Of a DNA stretch of 64,000 bases, positions 52,497-60,600 are shown in pieces. The position numbers and the translations under genes were made by a program. This DNA is from Pseudahrensia aquimaris (GTDB lineage Bacteria > Pseudomonadota > Alphaproteobacteria > Rhizobiales > Rhizobiaceae). The notes under the pieces were generated by a model, which was not told the origin of the DNA, made no database searches, and saw only the letters and a program-made list of their open reading frames with translations. The stretch spans positions 781,545 through 845,544 of the forward strand of contig NZ_JBHTJV010000003.1 of NCBI RefSeq assembly GCF_042676045.1, in the 5' to 3' direction. Within the stretch, counting starts at the first letter, position 1; every line of letters begins with the position of its first letter.

Positions 52497-53507
52497 TTAA
52501 TCGTAACGCAAGTCCTGCGCTTTGCCGCGAAAAACAATGTAGGAGAGCGCGGTGTAGGCAAGGATAGTGGGCAGCACAAACATCGTCCCGATCAGAATGA
52601 TGAACAAGCTCTCCGGCGCGCTTGCAGCTTCATACAGCGTGATCTTTTCCGGCACGACATAGGGATAGAACGAATAGGCCAGCCCAGCGAAAGCCAGCGC
52701 AAACAATGCAGTGGCGCAAATGAAGGGCACGTGACGCCAACGGTCCGCCTCGTCCGGCAAGTGTTTCAGCGCGATGAACAGCATTGCAACCAGCGCGATC
52801 GACATAATTGGCAAGGGCGCGAGAAAGAATACTTCAGGGAACGTGAACCATTTGTCGAAGATTCGGGGGCTGACGAGCGGGCTTGCAGCGGATACGGCGA
52901 TCAGGCCGCCGATGATGCCGAAAAGCCCCAATTGCGCCCAGCGCACCGCTTTGGCCTGCAACTTGTTTTCTGTCTTGATGATGAGCCAAGCCGCGCCGAT
53001 GAATGCGTAGCCTGCCGTGAGGCAAACCGCTGTGATGCTGGCAAACAAGATGTTGGGCCATGTCCATTCAAGGCCGACGATATACAAGCCCAACATAAAG
53101 CCCTGAGACAGCGAGGTCATCAAGGAACCAGCAAAGAAGGCGCGGTCCCATAAGTGCTTGCGTTTCACGCGTGCCTTGGCGCGGAACTCGAATGCCACAC
53201 CACGAAGGATGAGCCCTATCAGCATGATGGCCACTGGTAGATACAGCGCGGTTAGAATCGCGCCATGTGCCATCGGGAAAGCCACAAGCAACAAACCTGT
53301 TGCAAGCACCAGCCACGTTTCGTTGGCGTCCCAGAACGGACCGATGGAAGCGATCATACGGTCGCGCTGATGGTCTTGCGCCAGCGGAGAAAGCACGCCG
53401 ACACCAAGATCAAAGCCATCCAGCACCACGTAGATGAGGATCGACGTGCCCATCAACGCAGCGAAAGCAAGAGGCAGCCAAATTGCAGGATCGCCGAAAA
53501 GGTTCAT
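52497..53507 (-). CDS. cioB: Cyanide-insensitive bd-type quinol oxidase subunit II
   Basis: 336 residues with eight or nine membrane segments, the partner of CioA. The opening WLPLAFAALMGTSILIYVVLDGFDLGVGVL and FWDANETWLVLATGLLLVAFP are CydB/CioB signatures. It starts five bases after the cioA stop. The complex reduces oxygen to water using quinol without pumping protons and tolerates cyanide and low oxygen or stress. Confidence 0.93.
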   Translation of the reverse strand: MNLFGDPAIWLPLAFAALMGTSILIYVVLDGFDLGVGVLSPLAQDHQRDRMIASIGPFWDANETWLVLATGLLLVAFPMAHGAILTALYLPVAIMLIGLILRGVAFEFRAKARVKRKHLWDRAFFAGSLMTSLSQGFMLGLYIVGLEWTWPNILFASITAVCLTAGYAFIGAAWLIIKTENKLQAKAVRWAQLGLFGIIGGLIAVSAASPLVSPRIFDKWFTFPEVFFLAPLPIMSIALVAMLFIALKHLPDEADRWRHVPFICATALFALAFAGLAYSFYPYVVPEKITLYEAASAPESLFIILIGTMFVLPTILAYTALSYIVFRGKAQDLRYD

Positions 53508-53512
53508 CCGCT

Positions 53513-54895
53513 CTACTCCGCCGGAACCAGCGCCGGACCGGCAGCGCCAGAGGATGGTGTCATTGGCTGCAGGGATTCTCCTCGGGAGGCCTTAGCGGCC
53601 AGGTGGAACAGCACTCCGACGTAGGCGGCGATCAGCAATGCGTAGACCGTGAGGTATGCAATCAGTGTCGACAGCACCATCCCAGCAGGCACGTCTGCTA
53701 CGGCTTCGGCGGTGGTCATCACACCCTGCACAAGCCATGGCTGGCGACCGATTTCAGTGGTGTACCAACCCGCCAAAGTAGCCAACCAGCCTGAGAAGCT
53801 CATCGCAAGGAAGGAATACAGAATTGGCTTGTTGAAGGCGTCACTACCACGCCTCCACATAAAGAAGGCTGCAAACCAAGAGAGCGCCAACATTGCCATT
53901 CCGGTGCCAACCATCACGCGGAACCCCCAGAAGACCGGCGCCACGGGTGGATGCATGCGGGTGCCGTCTTCAGCGATAAAATCGTTGAGGCCCGGCACGA
54001 CCCCTTCGGCGGAGTGCTTGAGGATAAGGCTCGCGCCATTAGGTATGGAAATCTCGTAGTCGTTGCGGCGCTCTTTCTCGTTCGGCAAGGCGAACAAAAC
54101 CAGCGGCACGTTTCCGCGTGTTTCCCAATTGCCCTCCATCGCCGCAACTTTTTGCGGCTGGTGTTCCAGCGTGTTGAGGCCGTGCAGATCGCCCACTAGG
54201 ATTTGAACGGGGATCAGCAAAGCCGCCATTACCACGCCCGTGCGCAGAGCATATTTCACCGAGCGGTCAAAATCGCCGCGCAATCGACGATAGGCTGACA
54301 AACCCGCGATAAGGAAAGCGACAGTGAGGCCTGACGCAAGCATCATGTGGGTGAAGCGGTAAGGCATGGACGGATTGAAAACGATGGCTGCCCAGTCGGT
54401 CGCGTGGGCCACGCCGTCTCGCATTTCAAAGCCTGCAGGCGTGTGCATCCACGAATTGAGCACAATGATCCAAAACGTGCTCATTGTGGTTCCAATAGCC
54501 ACTAGGCACGTTGCAGTGGTGTGAAGCCATCCAGGAACGCGAGAAAAACCGAACAGCATGATACCAAGGAACACGGCCTCCAAAAAGAACGCCGTCATGA
54601 TTTCATAGGCCAAGAGAGGCCCGGCGATGTTGCCGACTTTTTCCATAAAGCCAGGCCAATTGGTGCCGAACTGAAAGCTCATCGTGATGCCGGAAACGAC
54701 ACCCATGGCGAAAGACAGAGCAAAGACCTTCACCCAGAAGCGATAGGCGTCCATCCAGCCTTCATCGCCCGTTTTGTTATAACGCAGCTTGAAGAAAAGC
54801 AGCACCCAGCCCAGCGCGATGGTGATCGTCGGAAACAGGATGTGGAACGAGATGTTCGCTCCGAATTGGATGCGCGACAGAATTAGTGTGTCCAT
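53513..54895 (-). CDS. cioA: Cyanide-insensitive bd-type quinol oxidase subunit I
   Basis: 460 residues, shorter than E. coli CydA (about 520) because of a short Q-loop, which is the CIO type. The heme ligand His18 lies in FGANISFHILFP, and QFGTNWPGFMEKVGNIAGPLLAYE and GWYTTEIGRQPW are conserved. About nine membrane segments are seen. It is preceded at two bases by a GbsR-like regulator gene and followed by cioB, so the three genes form an operon. Confidence 0.94.
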   Translation of the reverse strand: MDTLILSRIQFGANISFHILFPTITIALGWVLLFFKLRYNKTGDEGWMDAYRFWVKVFALSFAMGVVSGITMSFQFGTNWPGFMEKVGNIAGPLLAYEIMTAFFLEAVFLGIMLFGFSRVPGWLHTTATCLVAIGTTMSTFWIIVLNSWMHTPAGFEMRDGVAHATDWAAIVFNPSMPYRFTHMMLASGLTVAFLIAGLSAYRRLRGDFDRSVKYALRTGVVMAALLIPVQILVGDLHGLNTLEHQPQKVAAMEGNWETRGNVPLVLFALPNEKERRNDYEISIPNGASLILKHSAEGVVPGLNDFIAEDGTRMHPPVAPVFWGFRVMVGTGMAMLALSWFAAFFMWRRGSDAFNKPILYSFLAMSFSGWLATLAGWYTTEIGRQPWLVQGVMTTAEAVADVPAGMVLSTLIAYLTVYALLIAAYVGVLFHLAAKASRGESLQPMTPSSGAAGPALVPAE

Positions 54896-54897
54896 CG

Positions 54898-55458
54898 TTA
54901 TGCGCCCTTCTTGTTACGGCCAAGCGGGATGATTTTGCCCGTCTTTCCGATGATATTCTGCAGTTTCGAGCCGAGTTTCAGCAGTTGAACCAAGCGCTCC
55001 GTTTCCAGCTTGTTCATGTCGTCATACCAGCCGGTGAGAAGCTCAATCAGCTCATGCAGTTCTTCAATCTTTGCGTGCGCGTGCGCATCCGCTTTGCCGG
55101 TGGGGCGCTGCATCTGCAATTCGCGCAACTTGGACAGCGTAGGATCGATTTCGCGTTGCTTTCTTTGGTCAACCAGAGTGCGAACGATCTCCCAAAGATC
55201 ATCCGGGGTTGTGAAATAATCGCGGCGATCTCCGGTGATATGTTTGAGACGCACAAGCTGCCACGCTTGAAGCTCTTTCAATCCCATCGAAACGTTGGAG
55301 CGCGACACTCCAAGTGCTTCAACGATCTCGTCAGCATTCAACGCATCTTCGCTCAAAAACAGAACCGCATAGATCTGCCCTACCGTGCGGTTGATGCCCC
55401 AGCGCGAGCCCATCTCGCCAAAATGAAGGACGAATTCCTGTTGCAGATTTGAGAGCAT
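54898..55458 (-). CDS. GbsR/MarR-family transcriptional regulator
   Basis: 186 residues with a winged helix at about 20-90 (LNADEIVEALGVSRSNVSMGLKELQAW) and a helical C-terminus (about 120-170) for dimerisation. This is the GbsR-like group. It is the first gene of the operon with cioAB, two bases apart, so it probably controls them and is itself autoregulated. The inducing signal is unknown. Confidence 0.87.
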   Translation of the reverse strand: MLSNLQQEFVLHFGEMGSRWGINRTVGQIYAVLFLSEDALNADEIVEALGVSRSNVSMGLKELQAWQLVRLKHITGDRRDYFTTPDDLWEIVRTLVDQRKQREIDPTLSKLRELQMQRPTGKADAHAHAKIEELHELIELLTGWYDDMNKLETERLVQLLKLGSKLQNIIGKTGKIIPLGRNKKGA

Positions 55459-55567
55459 CTCGACGCCTTCACTAATTTCAGTATTTTCTGAAATTTATGT
55501 AGAGAGCGTTCGTAAACAGTTCCACAAAGATCGGAAGGGTGTGCGTCTTTGACGCTGTTTTGAAGAT

Positions 55568-56017
55568 TTAAAGAGTGCCGGACCACCGCATCTGGCGCGG
55601 CTTCTGGACCACTTGTACAGCGGCAATAGCACTTTCGTTCGTCTCGAAGTTATGAGGTCTTGGCTTCTCATGCCCCCTGCGACCGAGGTCGGATGAACGC
55701 GCTTCAGAGCGCCCAAACTGAATAGGCTTCAAGCCCTGGTCCTTGAAGGATTTCTCCTTCTTCTTTTTGATTTTGAAGGGCTTGCGTTCATCGCGCTCGC
55801 GGCTGTCGCTTTTCTTTTCGTTTTTCGGGGACTTTTCGTTCGTCGGGGCCGCGGATTTTCCCTCGACAACGTCCTCCAACCAATCTTCCAGACGGTCCTT
55901 GGCTTTGGACTTGATTGAAAAAAGCTTGCGCTTTTTCGATTTCAGCTTTTTTGCTTTGTCCGAAAATAGGTCTTCGGCATCGTCCAGAAGGTCTTCAAAA
56001 AGATCGGTGATTTTCAT
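55568..56017 (-). CDS. Uncharacterised Lys-rich, probably disordered protein
   Basis: 149 residues. Residues about 1-20 are acidic (MKITDLFEDLLDDAEDLFSD), then runs of Lys, Arg and Ser extend to about 95 (KKLKSKKRKLFSIK, FKIKKKKEKSFK). The C-terminus ends AAVQVVQKPRQMRWSGTL. No domain, signal or membrane segment is recognised. The start ATG at 56017 follows the small membrane-protein gene by 28 bases on the same strand, so they are probably co-transcribed. The base composition suits nucleic-acid or membrane-surface contact, but function is unknown. Confidence 0.65.
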   Translation of the reverse strand: MKITDLFEDLLDDAEDLFSDKAKKLKSKKRKLFSIKSKAKDRLEDWLEDVVEGKSAAPTNEKSPKNEKKSDSRERDERKPFKIKKKKEKSFKDQGLKPIQFGRSEARSSDLGRRGHEKPRPHNFETNESAIAAVQVVQKPRQMRWSGTL

Positions 56018-56045
56018 CAGGAAATGCCGACAGAATCGGTCCTGT

Positions 56046-56225
56046 TCAAGATTGGGTAGCTTGGCTCAGAGACGTGCGAGCGGGTTTGCTCTTCGCTTTT
56101 GGGCGGGCTTTGATCAATGGGGATGGATCCCCATCATCTTCGATGTTGAATTTCCATGTGCCATAAAGCAATCCTAGAATAAGGGGGGATGCAAGAAGAA
56201 CGACTACAAATTCCAGAAATGTCAT
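56046..56225 (-). CDS. Small single-pass membrane protein (59 residues)
   Basis: An ATG at 56225 opens a 60-codon frame ending in TGA at 56046. The first 23 residues (FLEFVVVLLASPLILGLLYG) form one membrane helix, followed by an acidic patch (NIEDDGDPS) and a basic tail (IKARPKAKSKPARTS). AGGAG lies ten bases before the ATG. It is short, so the evidence is the RBS, the clear helix with charged tail, and its place before the Lys-rich gene. Not recognised; the topology is probably N-out with a cytoplasmic basic tail. Confidence 0.65.
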   Translation of the reverse strand: MTFLEFVVVLLASPLILGLLYGTWKFNIEDDGDPSPLIKARPKAKSKPARTSLSQATQS

Positions 56226-56316
56226 GGGACTAGGGCTCCTATACCTTGTCGTCGCGTTGTGTCCCTTATTTGGTGGTTTATCGTGATAGAAGCCAATTGA
56301 AATATTCCACCCATAC

Positions 56317-56333
56317 GATAGATAGTCGCTATC
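56317..56333. promoter_or_regulatory. OxyR-like half-site upstream of the oxyR-like gene
   Basis: GATAG-N7-CTATC matches the ATAG-N7-CTAT half of the OxyR binding motif. It lies 21 bases before the ATG at 56355 and 92 bases from the divergent small membrane-protein gene. Only one half-site is clear; the second expected at a 7-base step is not seen. It suits LysR-type autoregulation. Confidence 0.6.
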
Positions 56334-56354
56334 AAAATCGCGGATCTAGTTTTC

Positions 56355-57275
56355 ATGCCTTCGCTTCGTCAGTTGGAATATTTGGTCGCTCTATCGCAAG
56401 AGCTTCATTTCCGCCGCGCTGCGGAAAAGGTCAATGTTACGCAGCCAACGCTTTCGGCCCAACTGCAGGAGTTGGAAAAGCGGTTGGGTGCCTCTCTAAT
56501 CGAACGCGGGTCGGGCAAGGTGTTGCTCACGCCGCTCGGCCGCGAGATTGCTGAACGATCCCAGAAAATTTTGGCGCAGGTTCAGGATATCCGCGATTTG
56601 GCACGCTCTTCTGCACATGGCTTTCGCGGAACCGTGCGGCTGGGTGTGCCACCGACGCTGGGGCCCTATTTGCTGCCACATATCGTGCCGCGCCTGCACA
56701 GCCAGCATCCGGATCTGAAACTCTATGTGCGAGAGGGAAAGCCGCGCGATTTGTTGAGTGATCTTATGGGTGGCGATCACGATCTCGCTGTCGTCCCCCT
56801 GCCCGTTACAAGCACTGACATTACAGTTCGGTCTGTGTTTCGCGAGCCGCTAAAGCTGGTCGCAGCCCCCGGCCATCCGCTTGCAGTGCGAGGCAATGCT
56901 ACTCGAAGCGATTTGGCGGGTGAGAAAATTCTTGCAATGGAGCCAGGGCATCATTTGCACGATCAGGTAGCGCATTTGTGTGAGCAATGCGGTGCTGAAT
57001 TGTTGCGCGACTACGAAGGCACAAGTCTTGATACCCTGCGGCTGATGGTGGGTATGGGCGTTGGCCTCGCCTTTTTGCCAGCACTTTACGTGCGTTCCGA
57101 AGTCGGAACGCGAGGTGAAATGGAAGTGGTTGACTTGAAAGGTCCAGCGCTCAGCCGTCAGATTGCGATCGTCTGGCGTGCAACAACAGTTCATGCGCCT
57201 CTGTTTGAAGCCGTCACAGAACTGGTGCGTAATACCGTGCGCAATCATCTGAAAGAACTTATTCTGCTGGATTGA
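56355..57275 (+). CDS. OxyR-like LysR-family regulator lacking the peroxidatic Cys
   Basis: 306 residues. The N-terminal LysR HTH (about 1-60) has LHFRRAAEKVNVTQPTLSAQ, and the C-terminal domain is clearly OxyR-type (TLRLMVGMGVGLAFLPALYV). In E. coli OxyR the peroxidatic Cys199 lies in GHCLRDQ; here the segment is GHHLHDQ, with His200 in its place. The resolving Cys is kept as Cys209, and Cys212 is extra. Normal peroxide sensing through a Cys199-Cys208 disulfide would therefore not work. An ATAG-N7-CTAT site lies in its promoter. It may be a constitutive or differently triggered OxyR-like factor. Confidence 0.85.
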   Translation: MPSLRQLEYLVALSQELHFRRAAEKVNVTQPTLSAQLQELEKRLGASLIERGSGKVLLTPLGREIAERSQKILAQVQDIRDLARSSAHGFRGTVRLGVPPTLGPYLLPHIVPRLHSQHPDLKLYVREGKPRDLLSDLMGGDHDLAVVPLPVTSTDITVRSVFREPLKLVAAPGHPLAVRGNATRSDLAGEKILAMEPGHHLHDQVAHLCEQCGAELLRDYEGTSLDTLRLMVGMGVGLAFLPALYVRSEVGTRGEMEVVDLKGPALSRQIAIVWRATTVHAPLFEAVTELVRNTVRNHLKELILLD

Positions 57276-57391
57276 TAGAGCAGTTCTATAGGCAATTGTT
57301 GATTAATCGATTGGCACTGAGAGAGGTTTGCCTCCAGTTGAGCGTCAGAGGGTTGCATATGCGAACCCACAGCCCTTACGGAGCAATTTCA

Positions 57392-57592
57392 ATGAAACAT
57401 CTCGGCATGAAGCTTGCCTTCTCTGCTCTGCTCATCGCGTCTCTAGCAACAGGCGCCAAAGCCAGCGACAGCGAGCGCAGCGCTTTCAAACCAGCAAAGG
57501 TGGAGGGCGTGGTTGAGGGTGTCGGACTGCTGTTCGATACACCCCGCACGCCGCTGCGCATTATTCTTCCGCAGGTTGTGACAGTCAGCTAA
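57392..57592 (+). CDS. Small secreted protein of unknown function (66 residues)
   Basis: A signal peptide (MKHLGMKLAFSALLIASLATGAKA) leaves a mature chain of about 42 residues with VEGVVEGVGLLFDTPRTPLRIILPQ. CGGAG lies nine bases before the ATG at 57392; the frame extends back to 57272 but without an RBS and inside the OxyR-like gene end. A bidirectional terminator follows at once. It is on the same strand as the OxyR-like gene, 116 bases apart. Not recognised. Confidence 0.7.
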   Translation: MKHLGMKLAFSALLIASLATGAKASDSERSAFKPAKVEGVVEGVGLLFDTPRTPLRIILPQVVTVS

Positions 57593-57600
57593 TAATTAGA

Positions 57601-57629
57601 AAAAAGGGGCGCTTCGGGCGCCCCTTTTT
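57601..57629. terminator. Bidirectional intrinsic terminator
   Basis: AAAAAGGGGCGC (57601-57612) pairs with GCGCCCCTTTTT (57618-57629) around TTCGG. The A- and T-runs serve both strands, ending the small secreted protein gene (plus) and the giant repeat gene (minus). Confidence 0.95.
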
Positions 57630-57639
57630 AGTGATAAGG

Positions 57640-60600
57640 TCAGCTGGCATCGTCTAAGGCACCGCGCAGTTGCGGCCTCAGTTCTCTTTTGGACTCAGCT
57701 TCTTTGTCAACCGCCTGCTCACGCTCTTTCATCGTGCCCAGCATGTTGTTCAGCGCTTCGGTATTGCGACCAGTCACCGACATTTTCTCATCCAGCGGCA
57801 TTTCGCATGTTTCACCAGATGGAGGCACTTCCTTAGCCAGAGTGCTCAGCATATCGCTAAAGGAACCCCGCGCACCCTCTGTCGAGAGAGCGGCAGCTGC
57901 GCTGAGTGCAAGCGGTTGAATTTCGCCGGATGGTCCGTGGATTCGGACCGCGCGTGAAATCAACTCGCCAGATTCCATTTCAGCAGACACTTTCAGTTCA
58001 AGATCGAGGATGTTGGCTGGCCGCTCGGCCACGATAAAGCCATCCCGGATAATGCGTATCCATTCCGGCACCGGGCTGCCATCCAGCATTTCCACCAGAT
58101 AGCGTTTGACCATTCCTTCACGCTCAGGATCGAACGTGTTGTTTACATCGATGAACAGAACCCGTTCGCGCACATAGGTCTCAATCACCAACTGGCCTTC
58201 GCGGCTGCTGGAATTGATTGCATCATCGGCGTCAGAACCATCATCCTTGTAGTCAAAGCGCACTGAGAAGCCTGTCAGTCCTTCAACAGCCCAGGAATTG
58301 CCATCCTCACGAGACATCGGATCTACGGAGAGATCGATGGAACGCAGCTCTTCGATACCATCGACCGCTTTGAGCACTTCAGGATCGGCAGGTTTGGCCG
58401 ACATGACGGAGTCTAGCGATGCGGCACGGTTGACGGCATCACTTACAATGCCCTCCACAGGCGAGAGGTTGGACGTGCCGTTAAGGTCTTGGAACTCGTT
58501 GATTGCCTCCACAATAAACGGCGGTGTGGCATTATTTCGCGTCGGCATATCCGGCACGATTTCGCGCGGAGTGTCAGCCGGGTTATCTGTGCGATCAATG
58601 AAATCTGAGCGTACCTGAATGTTGATCGTAACCGTGGTTGTGGCGATACCGCCTTCGCCATCATCTGCAATCAAATCAAACACGTATGGACCATTCGCCT
58701 GCGCACCAATCGGCACGGCAATTCTCATCTCGCCTGTCGAAGGATCAATGGCCACCCAGTCGGGACGATCTGGCGCGGAGAACGTAAGCGTGTCCCCATC
58801 AGGATCGTCAAACAGCGTGCCCGCAGGCAGAGTGTAAGCCTGATCTTCGAAGAGCGTTTCCACAATCGGACGCACAACGACCGGCGGCGGGTTGGTGACG
58901 TTGATCTCAAACGTGGTCGACAGCTCAGGGTTGATACCATCGGTCGCGGTCACTGTGACCGTGTAAGGCCCGCTCTGGCTCGCATTTGGTGGCAGCGTTC
59001 CGGTCACGATACCAGTTGCCGGATCAAGAGCCAGGCTTGGTGGCAACCCGACAGCCGTATAGGTCAACGGCGTGTCAGGGTCGTCAAAACCAGGTGTCAG
59101 ATCAAGCGTGACAGTTTCCCCATCGACCAAATCAACTGGTGGCAATGGCACGCCCAATTGCGGAACATCGTCCACCGGCAACACAGTTATATCCACCACG
59201 ACAGCGCTGCTTGCACCACCCGGATCGGAGATCATGACAATGAAGCTGTCAAAACCGTTGAAGTCTGGCACAGGCGTGTAGGTCCACGAGCCATTCGGCA
59301 GAACCACCACATCGCCATTTGGCGGAGGCGTCAGCAGCGTGGCCGTCGCGATGTCGCCTTCGGGGTCAATCATCACAATGCCGCCACCGATAGGCGTGTC
59401 TTCCAGGGTCGTCGCTGGAGGCGCAATACCGCGTGGTGGATCGTTCACCTCATTGACCAAGACCGTCACCGTCGCCATCTCGGAGACGCCGTTTACGGTC
59501 ACGGTGTAGGTGAACGAATCCGTACCACTGAATTCGGGATCTGGTGTGTAGACAACTTCACCTTGTGCTGTGAAGAAGACCGAACCATTGAAGCCCTGAG
59601 TTACAGCTGTAACGACGGGAGTGCCTTCGAAATCATCCGCACCCGGTCCACCAAGACCGCCATCAGTGTTCTCACCCGTGATGACGTTGATCGTGATCGG
59701 CACATCCTCATCTGTGGTGACGGTGTCGTCAGCGATGTCTGGACCAGGAGTGATTATGACAGTCTGCTGAACTGTGACCCTCACACCATTGCCATCATCG
59801 ATGATAATGTCGAACGTGTCCGTGCCGTTCCAATCAGCATTGGGCGCATAGGTCCAAGTGCCATCAGGATTGATCGTTGCAACACCGTTGAGCGGAGAGG
59901 CTCCGAGCGAAATATCCAACGCATCACCATCGGCATCCAGTGCTTGAACGTCACCAGTTACGGTAGAATCTTCAATGTCGGTTTGTGGTGGTGCAGCGAA
60001 TGTTGGCAGATCATTGATCGGCGTCACCGAGAATGTGATCGTGTTCGCCACCGGATCGGTATTGATGCCACCATTTGCCGTGCCGCCATCATCGATCAGA
60101 ACAAAATCGAATGACGCGTAATTGTCGCCCGGCGTCGTATCGTTGTTTGCATTGGGCTCCGGTGTGAACACAAGCTGCGAAAGCTGCCCGGGCAAGATCA
60201 TTTGATCCAGCGTTACGGGCGTTCCAGCAAGCGTCAGCGCACCGTTATCGGGCAGGCTCGCAATCATGATCCGTTGCAACGCATTTGCTGGGTTGTCGTC
60301 CACATCGCTGAAGCCAAAGTCGCCAAGCGTGAATGTGTGAACGTTGTCTTCCGCCAGTATGATGGTGTTATCCGCACCGGCTGGCGCGTCGTTCACCGGC
60401 GTAACAGATAGCGCAACAGTGGTATCAACCGTGCCGCCATCGCTGTCGGACACGGTGTAGAGCAGGCTATCAACCGGTCCGGCATAATTCGCCGTTGGCA
60501 CGAAAGTGAGCGTTTGAAGCTCTGCAGACGTCAACACATCATTTGCTGCAAGTGTGGTTGGCGTTCCATTTCCGTTCGGCTGGAACGTGATCTCGCCTTG

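Noticed and set aside
52182..53153. A 323-codon plus-strand frame
   Set aside because: It lies opposite cioB and the start of the TAXI gene, both with full family motifs; its own product has no recognisable features.
59158..60114. A 318-codon plus-strand frame opposite the giant gene
   Set aside because: It lies antisense to a clear protein-coding frame, is Arg/His-rich without any domain, and is a by-product of the biased repeat composition.
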